Below are positions 20,353 to 29,134 of a stretch of 64,000 nt of DNA, piece after piece (the stretch's first letter is position 1; each line of letters starts with the position of its first letter). The notes under the pieces were generated by a model. The model saw only the letters and a list, made by a program, of their open reading frames with translations, made no database searches and was not told the origin of the DNA. The DNA lies in contig NZ_JAGQCU010000005.1 in NCBI RefSeq assembly GCF_024346355.1, positions 1 to 64,000 on the forward strand, written 5' to 3'. Both the position numbers and the translations under genes were made by a program. This DNA is from Cyanobium sp. ATX 6A2. Lineage in GTDB: Bacteria > Cyanobacteriota > Cyanobacteriia > PCC-6307 > Cyanobiaceae.

Positions 20353-21189
20353 TCAGCGGGCAGGACGCAGCTCCCGTTCCTGGCCACCCCCACTGCCACC
20401 GCCGCCGTTGCCGGAGCCTCCCAGGCCGAAGCCGAACCCGAAGGAGAACCCGGGTCGGCCGCGGCGTTCACGGGCCTGCGGCTGGGGCAGCTCCACCCCC
20501 GGCACGTTCGACTGCAGATGGGCCTCCAGGGCCGCCTGCTCGGGCAGCGGCGAGCGGAAGCCCTCGAACAGGGGGCCCCGCAGGATCGCCCGGTAGTCCT
20601 CCGCTGTGAGGGCGATCTGGGTGACGAGTCCCGGGCCAGCAAACCAGCGCAGACGCTGGCCGCTCGTCAGCAACCGTGGCGCCAGACCGCTGGGCTCCCC
20701 GTCGCGCAGCAGCTCCACCTCCAGGCGGCCCTCCAGGGAGGTGACCGCCGTATCGCCGTTCTCGAAGACCTCCAGCACGTAGTTGGTGCCGCGCACGCTC
20801 AGGCGCAGCGAACGGGTGCAGCCCCCCTGCCGGCCCGAGATCAGCAGCTGACCTTCCTCCAGCCGCAGGCAGTCGCTGCCCAGCCGGAGCAGGGAACGGC
20901 GCGGCATGCGGCCGCCCGCCCCGCTGCTGAACAGCAGCTGGGCACGGGTGTCGCGGGTGCTCACATCCTGGGGCTCGCGGGCCACGTCCTTCACCCGGGC
21001 CCGTTGCCGGTCGATGAACAGGTCGGGTCCGTCAAGAATCTCCTGCACAGTGGCGCTGAGGACGGGGACCTGGGCGGCTGCCGCCGGCGGCAGCACCATC
21101 GGCACCAGCGCCACCAGTGCAACGGAGGGAACCAGCAGCACCAGCGCCGGCAGGCGGCCGGCAGGGCGATGGCGGGACTGGCTGGTCAT
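20353..21189 (-). CDS. FecR-domain exported protein, cyclase partner 1
   Basis: A 278-residue protein from ATG 21189. It has a hydrophobic signal segment ([20 protein letters not shown]) ending in AAAAQ, then a FecR domain: [45 protein letters not shown] and [12 protein letters not shown] Gly-rich tail follows. The start overlaps the cyclase stop by four bases (ATGA), so it is translationally coupled to the CHASE2 cyclase. No TonB-dependent transporter or ECF sigma factor is nearby, so classical iron signalling is unlikely. It probably acts in the periplasm with the cyclase sensor. Confidence 0.82.
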   Translation of the reverse strand: MTSQSRHRPAGRLPALVLLVPSVALVALVPMVLPPAAAAQVPVLSATVQEILDGPDLFIDRQRARVKDVAREPQDVSTRDTRAQLLFSSGAGGRMPRRSLLRLGSDCLRLEEGQLLISGRQGGCTRSLRLSVRGTNYVLEVFENGDTAVTSLEGRLEVELLRDGEPSGLAPRLLTSGQRLRWFAGPGLVTQIALTAEDYRAILRGPLFEGFRSPLPEQAALEAHLQSNVPGVELPQPQARERRGRPGFSFGFGFGLGGSGNGGGGSGGGQERELRPAR

Positions 21190-23084
21190 GGACTGGTCTC
21201 CAGGGCGGGCACGGCGTCGCAGGTGAACACCGGCTGGGGATCCATGCCCTTGACCGGGGTCTCCCCCAGGCTGCGCACCGGGATGGCATTGCGCACCAGC
21301 TCGGCGGTGGCGGCATCGAACAGCACCGGCACCTCCAGGTTGCGGGTGAGGCCCTCCATGCGGCTGGCGAGGTTGACCTTGTCGCCGATCACCGTGAACT
21401 CCATGCGCCGGGGGCTGCCGATCTGCCCCACCAGCACCTCGCCCGAGGCCAGGCCGATGCCGCTCTCGAGTCCGGTGCAGCCTTCCTCCGCCCACTGCTG
21501 ATTGAGACGCTGCAGGGTGTGCCGCATCGCCTGGGCGCAGCGCACGGCCGCCTGGGCTTCGGCGGCGACACCCCGGCTCACAGGCGAGCCGAACACGGCC
21601 ATCACCGCATCGCCGATGAACTTGTCGATCGTGCCTCCATGGGCCGTGATCACCTCCACCATGGCGCCCAGATACTGGTTGAGCTGGCGCACGTGCAGCT
21701 CGATCTCACCGGTGCGGCTGCGCCGGTTGGTGAGCTGGGTGAAGCCCTTGAGATCGGAGAACAGGATCGTCACCGGCAGCAGCCGCCCGCGCAGCATGCC
21801 CTCGGCGTCCGCCGGGTCGGCGAGGATCTCGGCCACCACGCTGGGCGCCACGTAGCGCTCGAAGGTGCGGCGCAGGCGGCGGCGCTCGCGCTCCTCGTTC
21901 AGGTAGGCCGCCCCGCCGTGCACCAGCCCCAGCGCCACCAGCCCCGTGGCGGGCACCAGCAGGGGAATCCAGGTGTGGATCCAGAACAGCGCCAGTACGG
22001 CGGCGCCGAACAGCAGGCCCAGCCCAGCCCCCGTTACGCCGAGCCGCCAGCGCAGGCTGCCCCTGGCGAGAGCCAGCAGGGCCACAATCAGCACCGCCCC
22101 CGCCGCAAGCAGGCCCCGCTGCATGGGCCCGGCCGGCCAGATGCGCAGGCCGTCACCCTGCAACGAGTTGGCCGTGGCCGTGGCCAGCACCTCCAGCCCC
22201 GAGAGGTTGCCGAAGGGGGTGGGTGTGCCGGTGCCGCCCTGGGCCGCCACCGGGCCCACCAGCACCAGAGCCCCGCGGATGCTGCTGCGCTGGGGGTGGT
22301 TGCTCCAGCGCTGGGGGTCGAGCACCTCCCACGCCGCCAGCCGCAGGAAGCGGCCCTCGGCTCCATACACATTGAGGCTGCGCTCGGCATCGGCTTGGCG
22401 GCTGGGGCGCCCGGCCTGCTCCAGCAGCACCCGGGGCAGGGACGGCAACGCCATGGGGGGGTTCACGGTCGCCAGGGAGCAGCTGAAGGCCTCGGGATGG
22501 CGAGGGGAGACCTCGCCCGACAGCTCCGGCAGGATGTTGGAGAGTCCGATGCTGGCCGGCCCGGCCGCAGCCAGCAGCATCTCCGGAGGCTGCACCAGGC
22601 TCAGGCCGGCGAAGCCGCTCTCGCTGATGTCGAGCACCTCGGCGGCCAGGGCCACCCGACCCCGCGACCGCTCCAGAGCTCCAGCCAGGGCGGCGTCGTC
22701 GGCCGCCCCCCGGCTGCTGGCCCCCTGGAACACAAGGTTGATGCCCACGGCGGCGGGTTCGGCCTCCCTGAGCCGGTCGAGCAGATCGCCGTAGCGGGCC
22801 CGGGGCCAGGGCAGGGTGTGGATTCCCTCCGCCCAGGGCGGCACCGGCTCACCGGCGCTGCCCTCATCGCTGAACCAGGCTCCCTGCTGCAGGGTGGCGT
22901 CGTCGATGGTCACCAGCACCACCGAATCCGGAACCGACCTGGCCCCCCGCAACCGCAGGAGCCGGGCCTCCAGCCCGCGCTCGAGGGTGCGCACCGCCTG
23001 CGGCGGGAATGCGCTCAGCAGCCCCGCCGCCAGGGTGAGCAGCGCCGTCATGGCGGCCATGGGCGCCTGGTTGCGCGGTCGCAT
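21186..23084 (-). CDS. CHASE2-domain class III nucleotide cyclase 1
   Basis: A 632-residue membrane cyclase. An N-terminal anchor precedes a periplasmic CHASE2 sensor (about 30-330: VVLVTIDDATL, LPWPRARYGDLLDRL, GALVLVGPVA). A cluster of membrane helices (about 345-400) leads to a catalytic domain (about 430-600). Both metal Asp residues are present (FSDLKGFT and GDAVMAVFG), as are the Lys of IDKFIGD and the Thr, Asn and Arg of FTVIGDKVNLASR. This is the K/T pair seen in many bacterial adenylate cyclases. It is expected to make cAMP. It lies between two FecR genes on one strand, an apparent three-gene operon. Confidence 0.9.
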   Translation of the reverse strand: MRPRNQAPMAAMTALLTLAAGLLSAFPPQAVRTLERGLEARLLRLRGARSVPDSVVLVTIDDATLQQGAWFSDEGSAGEPVPPWAEGIHTLPWPRARYGDLLDRLREAEPAAVGINLVFQGASSRGAADDAALAGALERSRGRVALAAEVLDISESGFAGLSLVQPPEMLLAAAGPASIGLSNILPELSGEVSPRHPEAFSCSLATVNPPMALPSLPRVLLEQAGRPSRQADAERSLNVYGAEGRFLRLAAWEVLDPQRWSNHPQRSSIRGALVLVGPVAAQGGTGTPTPFGNLSGLEVLATATANSLQGDGLRIWPAGPMQRGLLAAGAVLIVALLALARGSLRWRLGVTGAGLGLLFGAAVLALFWIHTWIPLLVPATGLVALGLVHGGAAYLNEERERRRLRRTFERYVAPSVVAEILADPADAEGMLRGRLLPVTILFSDLKGFTQLTNRRSRTGEIELHVRQLNQYLGAMVEVITAHGGTIDKFIGDAVMAVFGSPVSRGVAAEAQAAVRCAQAMRHTLQRLNQQWAEEGCTGLESGIGLASGEVLVGQIGSPRRMEFTVIGDKVNLASRMEGLTRNLEVPVLFDAATAELVRNAIPVRSLGETPVKGMDPQPVFTCDAVPALETSP

Positions 23085-23118
23085 GGGCGTCAGGACAGGA
23101 GGGGGGCGAGACCGGCGC

Positions 23119-23832
23119 CTAGAAGAGGCGCGGCACCATGTTGAAGCCAGGGAGGACCGGCCTCAGCGGCGATGCGGGCAGATTCACGCCGGGCACCGAT
23201 CGCCTCAGATAGCTCTCCAGCGAAGCGATGCCCGGTAGCGGGGTGCGGAAGCCCTCGAACAGGGGCCCTCCGAGGATCCCCCTGTATTCGCCGGCGCTCA
23301 ACCGAATCAAGGTGAGCACCACTCCCTCCGGCGAGAGTGTGAGCCGCTGGCCGGCCTCCACCGTGGTGGGCTCCTCCCCGGTGGGTTCCCCATCCAGCAG
23401 GGGCTCCACCTCCACGCTGCCCTCCAGCACAGCGATCTCGGCAGCGCCATTCGCATCCACCTCGAGCACGTAATTGGTGCCCCGCACGCTCAGGCGGGCC
23501 GAGCGCGTGCAGCCGCTCTGGGGACCGGAAACCAGGATCTGGCCGCGGTCGAGCTGAAAGCAGCCGCTGCCCAGACGCAGCAGGGAGAAGCGGGTGAGAC
23601 GGCCCGCGGCACCGGTGGTGAACAGCAGCTGGCCGCGGCTTCTGCCGGTGCTGATCTCCTGGGGCGCCACTGCCCGCTGCTGCACCCGTGCCTGGCGCTG
23701 ATCGATGTAGAGCTCGCGGCCATCGAGGATCTCCTGCACCGTGGCCCCCTGGCGAGCCCTGGCCGGGCCGGCGGCAAGACCCAGCAGCAGGGGTAGGAGC
23801 GCGGCTGAAACCAGGGAGAGCGGAACTGCCAT
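23119..23832 (-). CDS. FecR-domain exported protein, cyclase partner 2
   Basis: A 237-residue paralogue of the FecR protein at 20353. It has a signal peptide (MAVPLSLVSAALLPLLLGLA ending near ARA), then [41 protein letters not shown] and VLEGSVEVEPL. Both share a C-terminal GPLFEGFR motif. It precedes the cyclase by 34 bases, so the order is FecR, cyclase, FecR. The open frame continues upstream of ATG 23832 into the broken coaE copy on the other strand, which is not coding for FecR. Confidence 0.82.
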   Translation of the reverse strand: MAVPLSLVSAALLPLLLGLAAGPARARQGATVQEILDGRELYIDQRQARVQQRAVAPQEISTGRSRGQLLFTTGAAGRLTRFSLLRLGSGCFQLDRGQILVSGPQSGCTRSARLSVRGTNYVLEVDANGAAEIAVLEGSVEVEPLLDGEPTGEEPTTVEAGQRLTLSPEGVVLTLIRLSAGEYRGILGGPLFEGFRTPLPGIASLESYLRRSVPGVNLPASPLRPVLPGFNMVPRLF

Positions 23833-23874
23833 CTGCTGCCGCTCGGAGATGCGGAAGAGTCTATTGATCAACGC

Positions 23875-24115
23875 AATGGCGGGAGCACGGGGCAAACCCG
23901 AGCTGGAATCGCTGTGCAGCGAGGTGTGGCTGGTGGACTGCGCCGAAGTGCAGCAACTGCAACGGCTGATGGAGCGCGACGCTCTGAGCGAGGGTGACAC
24001 CAGCCGGAGGATCGCTGCCCAGTGGCCTCTGGAGCGCAAACGAAGAAATGCCGATTTCTGATCGACAACCGAGGTAGGCCCCAAGAGCTGGAGACGCAGG
24101 TGAAGCTGACATTGA
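23875..24115 (+). pseudogene. Duplicated 3' end of coaE, broken
   Basis: It encodes ESLCSEVWLVDCAEV and RRIAAQWPLERKR, matching the intact coaE C-terminus (LCSEVWLVDCAAE, DRIAAQWPLERKR). After a frameshift LIDNRGRPQELE follows (intact: VLDNRGPAEALH). The N-terminal two thirds, with the P-loop, are absent. The last matching stretch, at about 24010-24038, is nearly identical in DNA to 18739-18768. It is a relic of the duplication that also produced the broken gatB. Confidence 0.85.
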
Positions 24116-24133
24116 CCAGGGAAAGTCAGCGGA

Positions 24134-24820
24134 TCAGACAGTGGGAAGAGGGTCAGCAGGGCGAGGGTACTGACGAAACCACTTCGTGACGATATATTTG
24201 ACGCCGCAATGAACCTTTAATCCCCCATGCAGCGTGTATGGGTTACCCCCTCCGTCGCCATACAGATTGTTCCAGGCCAGGCCCATGCCAGCCACTGGCT
24301 CGAAGCGGCGGCCAATGCGATGAAAGAGGGTCTGACCACCCTCCTCAACACTGTTGAGATAGATCATCACGGTCCAGGTACGCTGGCCCAGATAATCCAG
24401 CTGACGGCAAGCAGCGGGACCATCGGGTGAAAACCAATCCGTGTGGCCGCCATAGGCTTCACCCGGTGAATAGCGCTGTCCCTGCAGGGGATCGGAATAG
24501 GCCGGATCCATGCCGATCAGGTCCGCACAGCGGCGGTCGACCCTGCTGGCGAGATCAGGCTCCAAGGAGGCCAGGTGGCAGGTTTGGCTGCTGCGATGGG
24601 CTGAGATCCCTGCGAGGGTCTTGGAGCGTTCCAGGTTCCGATCAATAGCCTCAATCACCTCGCGGCACTCCCGCTTGTTGAGCAGTCCCGGAATCTCATA
24701 GATCTGGGCCAAGGGCGTATCCAGCCTCCAGGCTCTCGGACGGTGGTCGGGCCGAGTCAGAGGCGCAGCCACCATCGCCTGGAATAACAGGGCCGACTCC
24801 AGGTCACGGGCCGTCATCAC
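24134..24820 (-). CDS. Prolyl-4-hydroxylase-like 2-oxoglutarate/Fe(II) dioxygenase
   Basis: A 228-residue protein. GGHTDWF gives the HxD metal pair, and LHGGLKVHCGVKYIVTKWFR gives the distal His and the Lys that binds 2-oxoglutarate, all in P4H order. An N-terminal helical part (LNKRECREVIEAIDRNLERS) matches the P4Hc fold. Bacterial members hydroxylate Pro in proteins or peptides; the target here is unknown. Its start overlaps the gatB stop by four bases (ATGA), so it is translated with gatB in the right-hand copy of the duplication. Confidence 0.87.
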   Translation of the reverse strand: MMTARDLESALLFQAMVAAPLTRPDHRPRAWRLDTPLAQIYEIPGLLNKRECREVIEAIDRNLERSKTLAGISAHRSSQTCHLASLEPDLASRVDRRCADLIGMDPAYSDPLQGQRYSPGEAYGGHTDWFSPDGPAACRQLDYLGQRTWTVMIYLNSVEEGGQTLFHRIGRRFEPVAGMGLAWNNLYGDGGGNPYTLHGGLKVHCGVKYIVTKWFRQYPRPADPLPTV

Positions 24821-26307
24821 CCCTTGAGCTTCTGGTTGAGGATCTGGTTGGCCAACTTGGGATCGGCCTTGCCGCCGGTGCGCTTCATCAGCTGCCCCAC
24901 AAAGAAGCCCTGCAGCTTGGTCTTGCCGCCACGGAAGGCCTCCACCTCCTCGGGATGGGCCGCCAGCAGCTCCTCCACGATCGCCGTGATCGCCGCCGGG
25001 TCGCTGATCATGCCCAGGCCGCGCTGCTCCACGATTGCCTTGGGGGAGCCGCCCTGCTCCAGCAGCTCCGGCAGGAGCTCCTTGGCGATCTTGCCGCTGA
25101 TCACACCGGCTTCGATCATCTGCACCATTTCGGCCAGCTGCTCGGGCCGGAAGGGCAGCTCGGCATAGGCGAGCCGGTTGGCATTCACGTGGGCGGCGAT
25201 GTCGCCGGTGATCCAGTTGGTCACCCCCTTGGCATCACCGCCGGCGGCGATGGCCGCCTCGAAGTAGTCGGCCATGGCGCGCTCGTCGGTGAGCACTCGG
25301 GCGTCGTACGGCGACAGCCCCAGCTGCTCGGCATAGCGGTGGCGCTTGGCGGCCGGCAGCTCCGGCAGTTCGGCCCGCCAGCCCTCGCGCAGCTCGGCGC
25401 CCACCTCGATCGGGCCGAGGTCGGGATCGGGGAAGTAGCGGTAGTCGCTGGCGCCCTCCTTGGAGCGCATGCTCTTGGTGAGCTGCTTGCCCTCATCCCA
25501 GAGGCGCGTTTCCTGCACCACCGGCTCACCGGCCTCGTAGGCCTTGATCTGGCGCTGGATCTCGTAATCGATCGCCTTCTGGATCGCCGAAAACGAGTTC
25601 ATGTTCTTGATCTCCACCTTCGTACCAAAGGGGGCATCGGGGCCGCGCCGCACCGAGATGTTGACATCGCAGCGCAGGGATCCCTCCTGCATATTGCCGT
25701 CACTCACCCCCAGATAGCGCATGATCCGGCGGATCTCCGAGGCGTATTCGGCCGCCTCGCGGCCGGTGCGCAGATCGGGCTTGCTCACGATTTCGGCGAG
25801 GGCCACCCCGGCGCGGTTGTAATCCACCAGCGAGTGGGTGGAGCCATCCAGACGATCGCTGCCGGCGTGCACCAACTTGCCGGCGTCCTCCTCCATGTGC
25901 AGGCGCTCGATGCCGATCGTTTTCAGATAGGTGTCCTTGCCCTTTTCCGCCACCTCCACCTCGATCCAGCCGTCTTCGGCAATCGGTTCGTCGTACTGGG
26001 AGATCTGGTAGTTCTTGGGCAGATCGGGATAGAAATACTGCTTGCGATCAAACTTACTATGCTCAGCGATATGAAGATTGAGGGCCATTGCTGCCTTCAC
26101 TGCATACTCGAGCACCTTCCGATTGAGCACCGGCAGGGTGCCGGGCAGCCCGCACACCACCGGATCAATGTGGGTGTTGGGGTCGTCGCCGAAGGCAGTG
26201 GAGGCCGAGGTGAAGATCTTGCTGGCGGTGCCCAGCTGCACGTGGGTCTCCAGGCCGATCACGGCCTCCCAGTCGGCTTGACCTGTTGCCTGCCCTGCCA
26301 TGCCCAA
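24817..26307 (-). CDS. gatB: Asp-tRNA(Asn)/Glu-tRNA(Gln) amidotransferase subunit B
   Basis: A 496-residue full-length GatB. It provides the tRNA-binding and kinase part of the GatCAB complex that converts Glu-tRNA(Gln) to Gln-tRNA(Gln). Visible are [76 protein letters not shown], and the C-terminal YqeY-like domain ending NQILNQKLKG. It is the intact copy; the broken one is at 19690-20290. Confidence 0.97.
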   Translation of the reverse strand: MGMAGQATGQADWEAVIGLETHVQLGTASKIFTSASTAFGDDPNTHIDPVVCGLPGTLPVLNRKVLEYAVKAAMALNLHIAEHSKFDRKQYFYPDLPKNYQISQYDEPIAEDGWIEVEVAEKGKDTYLKTIGIERLHMEEDAGKLVHAGSDRLDGSTHSLVDYNRAGVALAEIVSKPDLRTGREAAEYASEIRRIMRYLGVSDGNMQEGSLRCDVNISVRRGPDAPFGTKVEIKNMNSFSAIQKAIDYEIQRQIKAYEAGEPVVQETRLWDEGKQLTKSMRSKEGASDYRYFPDPDLGPIEVGAELREGWRAELPELPAAKRHRYAEQLGLSPYDARVLTDERAMADYFEAAIAAGGDAKGVTNWITGDIAAHVNANRLAYAELPFRPEQLAEMVQMIEAGVISGKIAKELLPELLEQGGSPKAIVEQRGLGMISDPAAITAIVEELLAAHPEEVEAFRGGKTKLQGFFVGQLMKRTGGKADPKLANQILNQKLKG

Positions 26308-26388
26308 TCCAATTGCGTTGGCCTGATCCTATGGACAGGGCCACCCAGGGGGCAGGGGTGTTCAGCAGACAGCCCCGAGGCGATCGCC

Positions 26389-26781
26389 TCAGCTCTGATC
26401 GGGATCCGTGAGCTTGCGTTGCATGGAGTCGAGATAGGTATCGAGCTCCGCCGCACTGGCGAACACCGAACCGACATCCACCGCCCGCACAATGTCGAAG
26501 ACCTTCTGCACCGCGGGCCGGGCGTCCACGAACAGGGCGCGACCCTGCCGCTCCTTCATCGCCTTCTGAGCCATGAACAGCGATCTCAGCCCCATGCTGC
26601 TGATGTAAACCAGCTCAGCGAGATTGAAAACGAGCAGCTCGAACGACTCCTGCCACAGCGACAGCAGTTGCTGATCCAGCTGGTCTGCCGACTCATTGTC
26701 GAGACGGCCCTGCAGTCGCACGCTGCGGACCCCCGGCTGTGCGGCCTGCGCTGACCGCTCGATGACGACGACGAGAGCCAT
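26389..26781 (-). CDS. STAS-domain protein (anti-sigma-factor antagonist type)
   Basis: A 130-residue single STAS domain. VRLQGRLDNESADQLDQQL, FNLAELVYISSMGLRSLFM and a late VFDIVRAVDVGSVF give the usual strand-helix order. ISSMGLR holds the Ser that SpoIIAA-like proteins have at the phosphorylated position. Just upstream on the same strand is an RsbW-like ATPase, suggesting a partner-switch pair. Cyanobacteria lack a sigma-B of the Bacillus kind, so the output is unknown. Confidence 0.85.
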   Translation of the reverse strand: MALVVVIERSAQAAQPGVRSVRLQGRLDNESADQLDQQLLSLWQESFELLVFNLAELVYISSMGLRSLFMAQKAMKERQGRALFVDARPAVQKVFDIVRAVDVGSVFASAAELDTYLDSMQRKLTDPDQS

Positions 26782-26890
26782 GGCAGCAGACCGGAACGAT
26801 CCGGAACCCCAAGGAGCCCAACGGTAGACGGGCCTTCAGCCCCTGGCAGTTGGCTGCGACCCAGGCTCGCTCCGCCAGCCGACCAGGGGC

Positions 26891-27322
26891 CTAGGCGTCA
26901 GGGAGCGCCTGGGGCTGGTGTCGCTTTCGGAGTGTGAGCAGGTTCCTGCCGTCGCGGTAGTCGTAGGCCATCTCGTCCGCCAGCATCTGCAGCAGGTGGA
27001 TCCCCAGGCCTCCAGCGCAGCGCTCCTCCACGGGAGCGCTGAGGTCTGGTGGCGCCACGGCACAGGGATTGAAGGGTGGACCTTCGTCCTCGAAGCGGAT
27101 CTCCACCCCATCGCCACCGCAGCAGCCAACGATCCGGATCACCGACTGCGCGTCGGGCGCGAGAGCGTGGCAGACGATGTTCATCAACACCTCCTCGGCC
27201 AGAAGCCGCCACTCGCCGAGGTCGTCGCCGCCGACACCAGCCGCGCCGAGCCACCCCTCAAGGGCGTTCAGGACCTTTGGTATCGCGGCGGGATCCGCAG
27301 TGGTGCTGAGGGTGGTGCGCAT
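26891..27322 (-). CDS. RsbW/SpoIIAB-like histidine-kinase-type ATPase
   Basis: A 143-residue protein from ATG 27322 (MRTTLSTTADPAAIPKVL); the frame is open 29 codons further but the conserved part begins here. WRLLAEEVLMNIVCHAL is the N-box, FEDEGPPFNP the G1 box and AGGLGIHLLQMLAD the G2 box of the HATPase_c_2 fold. Such proteins phosphorylate and bind STAS antagonists. The STAS gene follows 109 bases downstream on the same strand. Confidence 0.85.
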   Translation of the reverse strand: MRTTLSTTADPAAIPKVLNALEGWLGAAGVGGDDLGEWRLLAEEVLMNIVCHALAPDAQSVIRIVGCCGGDGVEIRFEDEGPPFNPCAVAPPDLSAPVEERCAGGLGIHLLQMLADEMAYDYRDGRNLLTLRKRHQPQALPDA

Positions 27323-27476
27323 GCCTGGGGCTGGGGGAGCCCACGGCGTCAAGACTGACTGGTGCGCTGGATGGAACGCGCCGGATGATCGGTGCTGGAT
27401 GGGACCCATGTGAGCTGAACCGTCAACCTAGCTTCGGAAGCTGGCTGAGAGACCCAGGGGGGCGGTGACAGCCGAG

Positions 27477-28595
27477 ATGGCCCACGAAACGATCCTGATT
27501 CTCGGTGGCGGGCTGATGGGCCTGACCATCGCCCACCAGGTTGCCCGCCGCGGCCTGCCGGTGACGGTGCTGAGCCGGAGCCGCCGGGAGGCGGCCGGCT
27601 TCGTGGCCGCCGGGATGCTGGCCCCCCACGCCGAGGGCCTCAGCGGCGAGCTGCTGGCCCTGGGCCAGGCCAGCCTCGAGCGCATCCCCGCCTGGGTGGA
27701 GCAGGTGGAAGGCGACAGCGGGCTGGGCTGCGGTCTGAGGCCCTGCGGGATCGTGGTGCCCTGCGCCGGCAGCGCCGAGGCGGAGGCCTATCCCACCGCC
27801 GCCCATGGCCAGCTGCTGGAGCGCGCCGCGCTGGAACACCAGGTGCCCGGCATCGGCCCCAGCTGGCAGGCGGGGCTGCTGTTCATGCAGGACGGCCAGA
27901 TCGACAACCGCCGCCGGCTGATGCGGGCGCTGGAGCGGGCCTGCACCGGCCTCGGGGTGGGCTTCGAGGAGGGCACCGAGGTGGAGGCGCTGCAGCGGGA
28001 TGGCAGCGGTGCCCTCGCGGGCGTGGCGCTGCGCCGCGCAGATGGCAGCCGCCACGGCCTGCCCTGCCGCCGGGCGGTGCTGGCCTGCGGAGCCTGGAGC
28101 GCCGAACTGCTGCCGGAGCTGCCGGTGTTCCCGGTGAAGGGCCAGATGCTGTCGCTGCAAGGACCACGCCAGGCCCTGCGGCGGGTGATCTTCGGGCCCG
28201 GCACCTACCTGGTGGGCCGCGAGGACGGCCTGCTGGTGGTGGGGGCCACCAGCGAGCCCGCAGCCGGCTTCGCCGACGGCCTCACCCCGGCCGGCCAGCG
28301 GCAGCTGGAGGGTGGCATCGCGGCCCTGCTGCCCGAGGCTGCCGGCTGGCCGCCGATGGAGCGCTGGTGGGGGTTCCGGCCATGTACCCCCGACGAGGGG
28401 CCCCTGCTCGGCCCGGGACCCATCCCCGGCCTGCTGCTGGCCACCGGCCACCACCGCAACGGCGTGTTGCTGGCGGCGATCACCGGCGCGCTGCTGGCAC
28501 AGCAGCTCTGCCCGGACCAGCCCAGCGGTGTGGAGCCGGCCATGGCGGCGAGGTTTCTGCGGGCCTTCCGCTGGGATCGCTTCGCGGCAGCCTGA
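27477..28595 (+). CDS. thiO: Glycine oxidase ThiO (FAD-dependent)
   Basis: A 372-residue flavoprotein that oxidises glycine to iminoglycine for the thiazole ring of thiamine. The N-terminal ILILGGGLMGLTIAHQVAR is the FAD-binding Rossmann motif, and SRREAAGFVAAGMLAPHAE is typical of ThiO. PVKGQMLSL and the C-terminal LLATGHHRNGVLLAAIT match the DAO fold. A GTG at 27465 would add four residues. It is divergent from the RsbW-like gene and converges on ndk with 13 bases between stops. Confidence 0.92.
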   Translation: MAHETILILGGGLMGLTIAHQVARRGLPVTVLSRSRREAAGFVAAGMLAPHAEGLSGELLALGQASLERIPAWVEQVEGDSGLGCGLRPCGIVVPCAGSAEAEAYPTAAHGQLLERAALEHQVPGIGPSWQAGLLFMQDGQIDNRRRLMRALERACTGLGVGFEEGTEVEALQRDGSGALAGVALRRADGSRHGLPCRRAVLACGAWSAELLPELPVFPVKGQMLSLQGPRQALRRVIFGPGTYLVGREDGLLVVGATSEPAAGFADGLTPAGQRQLEGGIAALLPEAAGWPPMERWWGFRPCTPDEGPLLGPGPIPGLLLATGHHRNGVLLAAITGALLAQQLCPDQPSGVEPAMAARFLRAFRWDRFAAA

Positions 28596-28608
28596 GCCGC
28601 CCGACCGC

Positions 28609-29067
28609 TCAGCCCTCGACGCGCCAGACCTGATCGGCGGGGGTCCAGTCACTCAGTTCGGAGGGCTGGAACCACAGGCCGATCTCGAAGCTGGCGGTTT
28701 CGGGGGCGTCGGAGCCGTGGATCACGTTGCGGCCGATGTTCACGGCCAGATCGCCGCGGATGGTGCCGGGCTCGGCCTCCAGGGGCTTGGTGGCTCCGAT
28801 GAGCTTGCGGGCGCTGGCGATCACCCCATCGCCCTCCCACACCATCGCCACCACCGGGCCGGAGGTGATGAACGCCACCAGGCCGGCGAAGAAGGGCCGC
28901 TCACGGTGCACGCCGTAATGCTCTTCGGCCAACTCCCGGCTGGGGGTGAGCTGCTTGAGGCCCACCAGCTTGAAGCCCTTGCGCTCGAAGCGCCCCAGGA
29001 TCTCCCCCACCAGCCCCCGCTGCACGCCGTCGGACTTGATGGCGATGAAGGTGCGTTCGGCAGTCAT
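28609..29067 (-). CDS. ndk: Nucleoside diphosphate kinase
   Basis: A 152-residue NDK, starting at ATG 29067 ([20 protein letters not shown]). The active-site region [20 protein letters not shown] is intact, with the phospho-His in the NVIHGSD motif. The normally strict K-P-D-G near the N-terminus reads K-S-D-G, from a TCC in place of CCC. The enzyme passes gamma-phosphates from ATP to other NDPs. The C-terminal [11 protein letters not shown] extension is normal for cyanobacteria. Confidence 0.95.
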   Translation of the reverse strand: MTAERTFIAIKSDGVQRGLVGEILGRFERKGFKLVGLKQLTPSRELAEEHYGVHRERPFFAGLVAFITSGPVVAMVWEGDGVIASARKLIGATKPLEAEPGTIRGDLAVNIGRNVIHGSDAPETASFEIGLWFQPSELSDWTPADQVWRVEG

Positions 29068-29134
29068 GGGGGCGTTGACAGGGATCGCGCCATCGTGTGC
29101 GGCGGCCCTGCCGGTTGGCAAGCAACCGGCCTGC

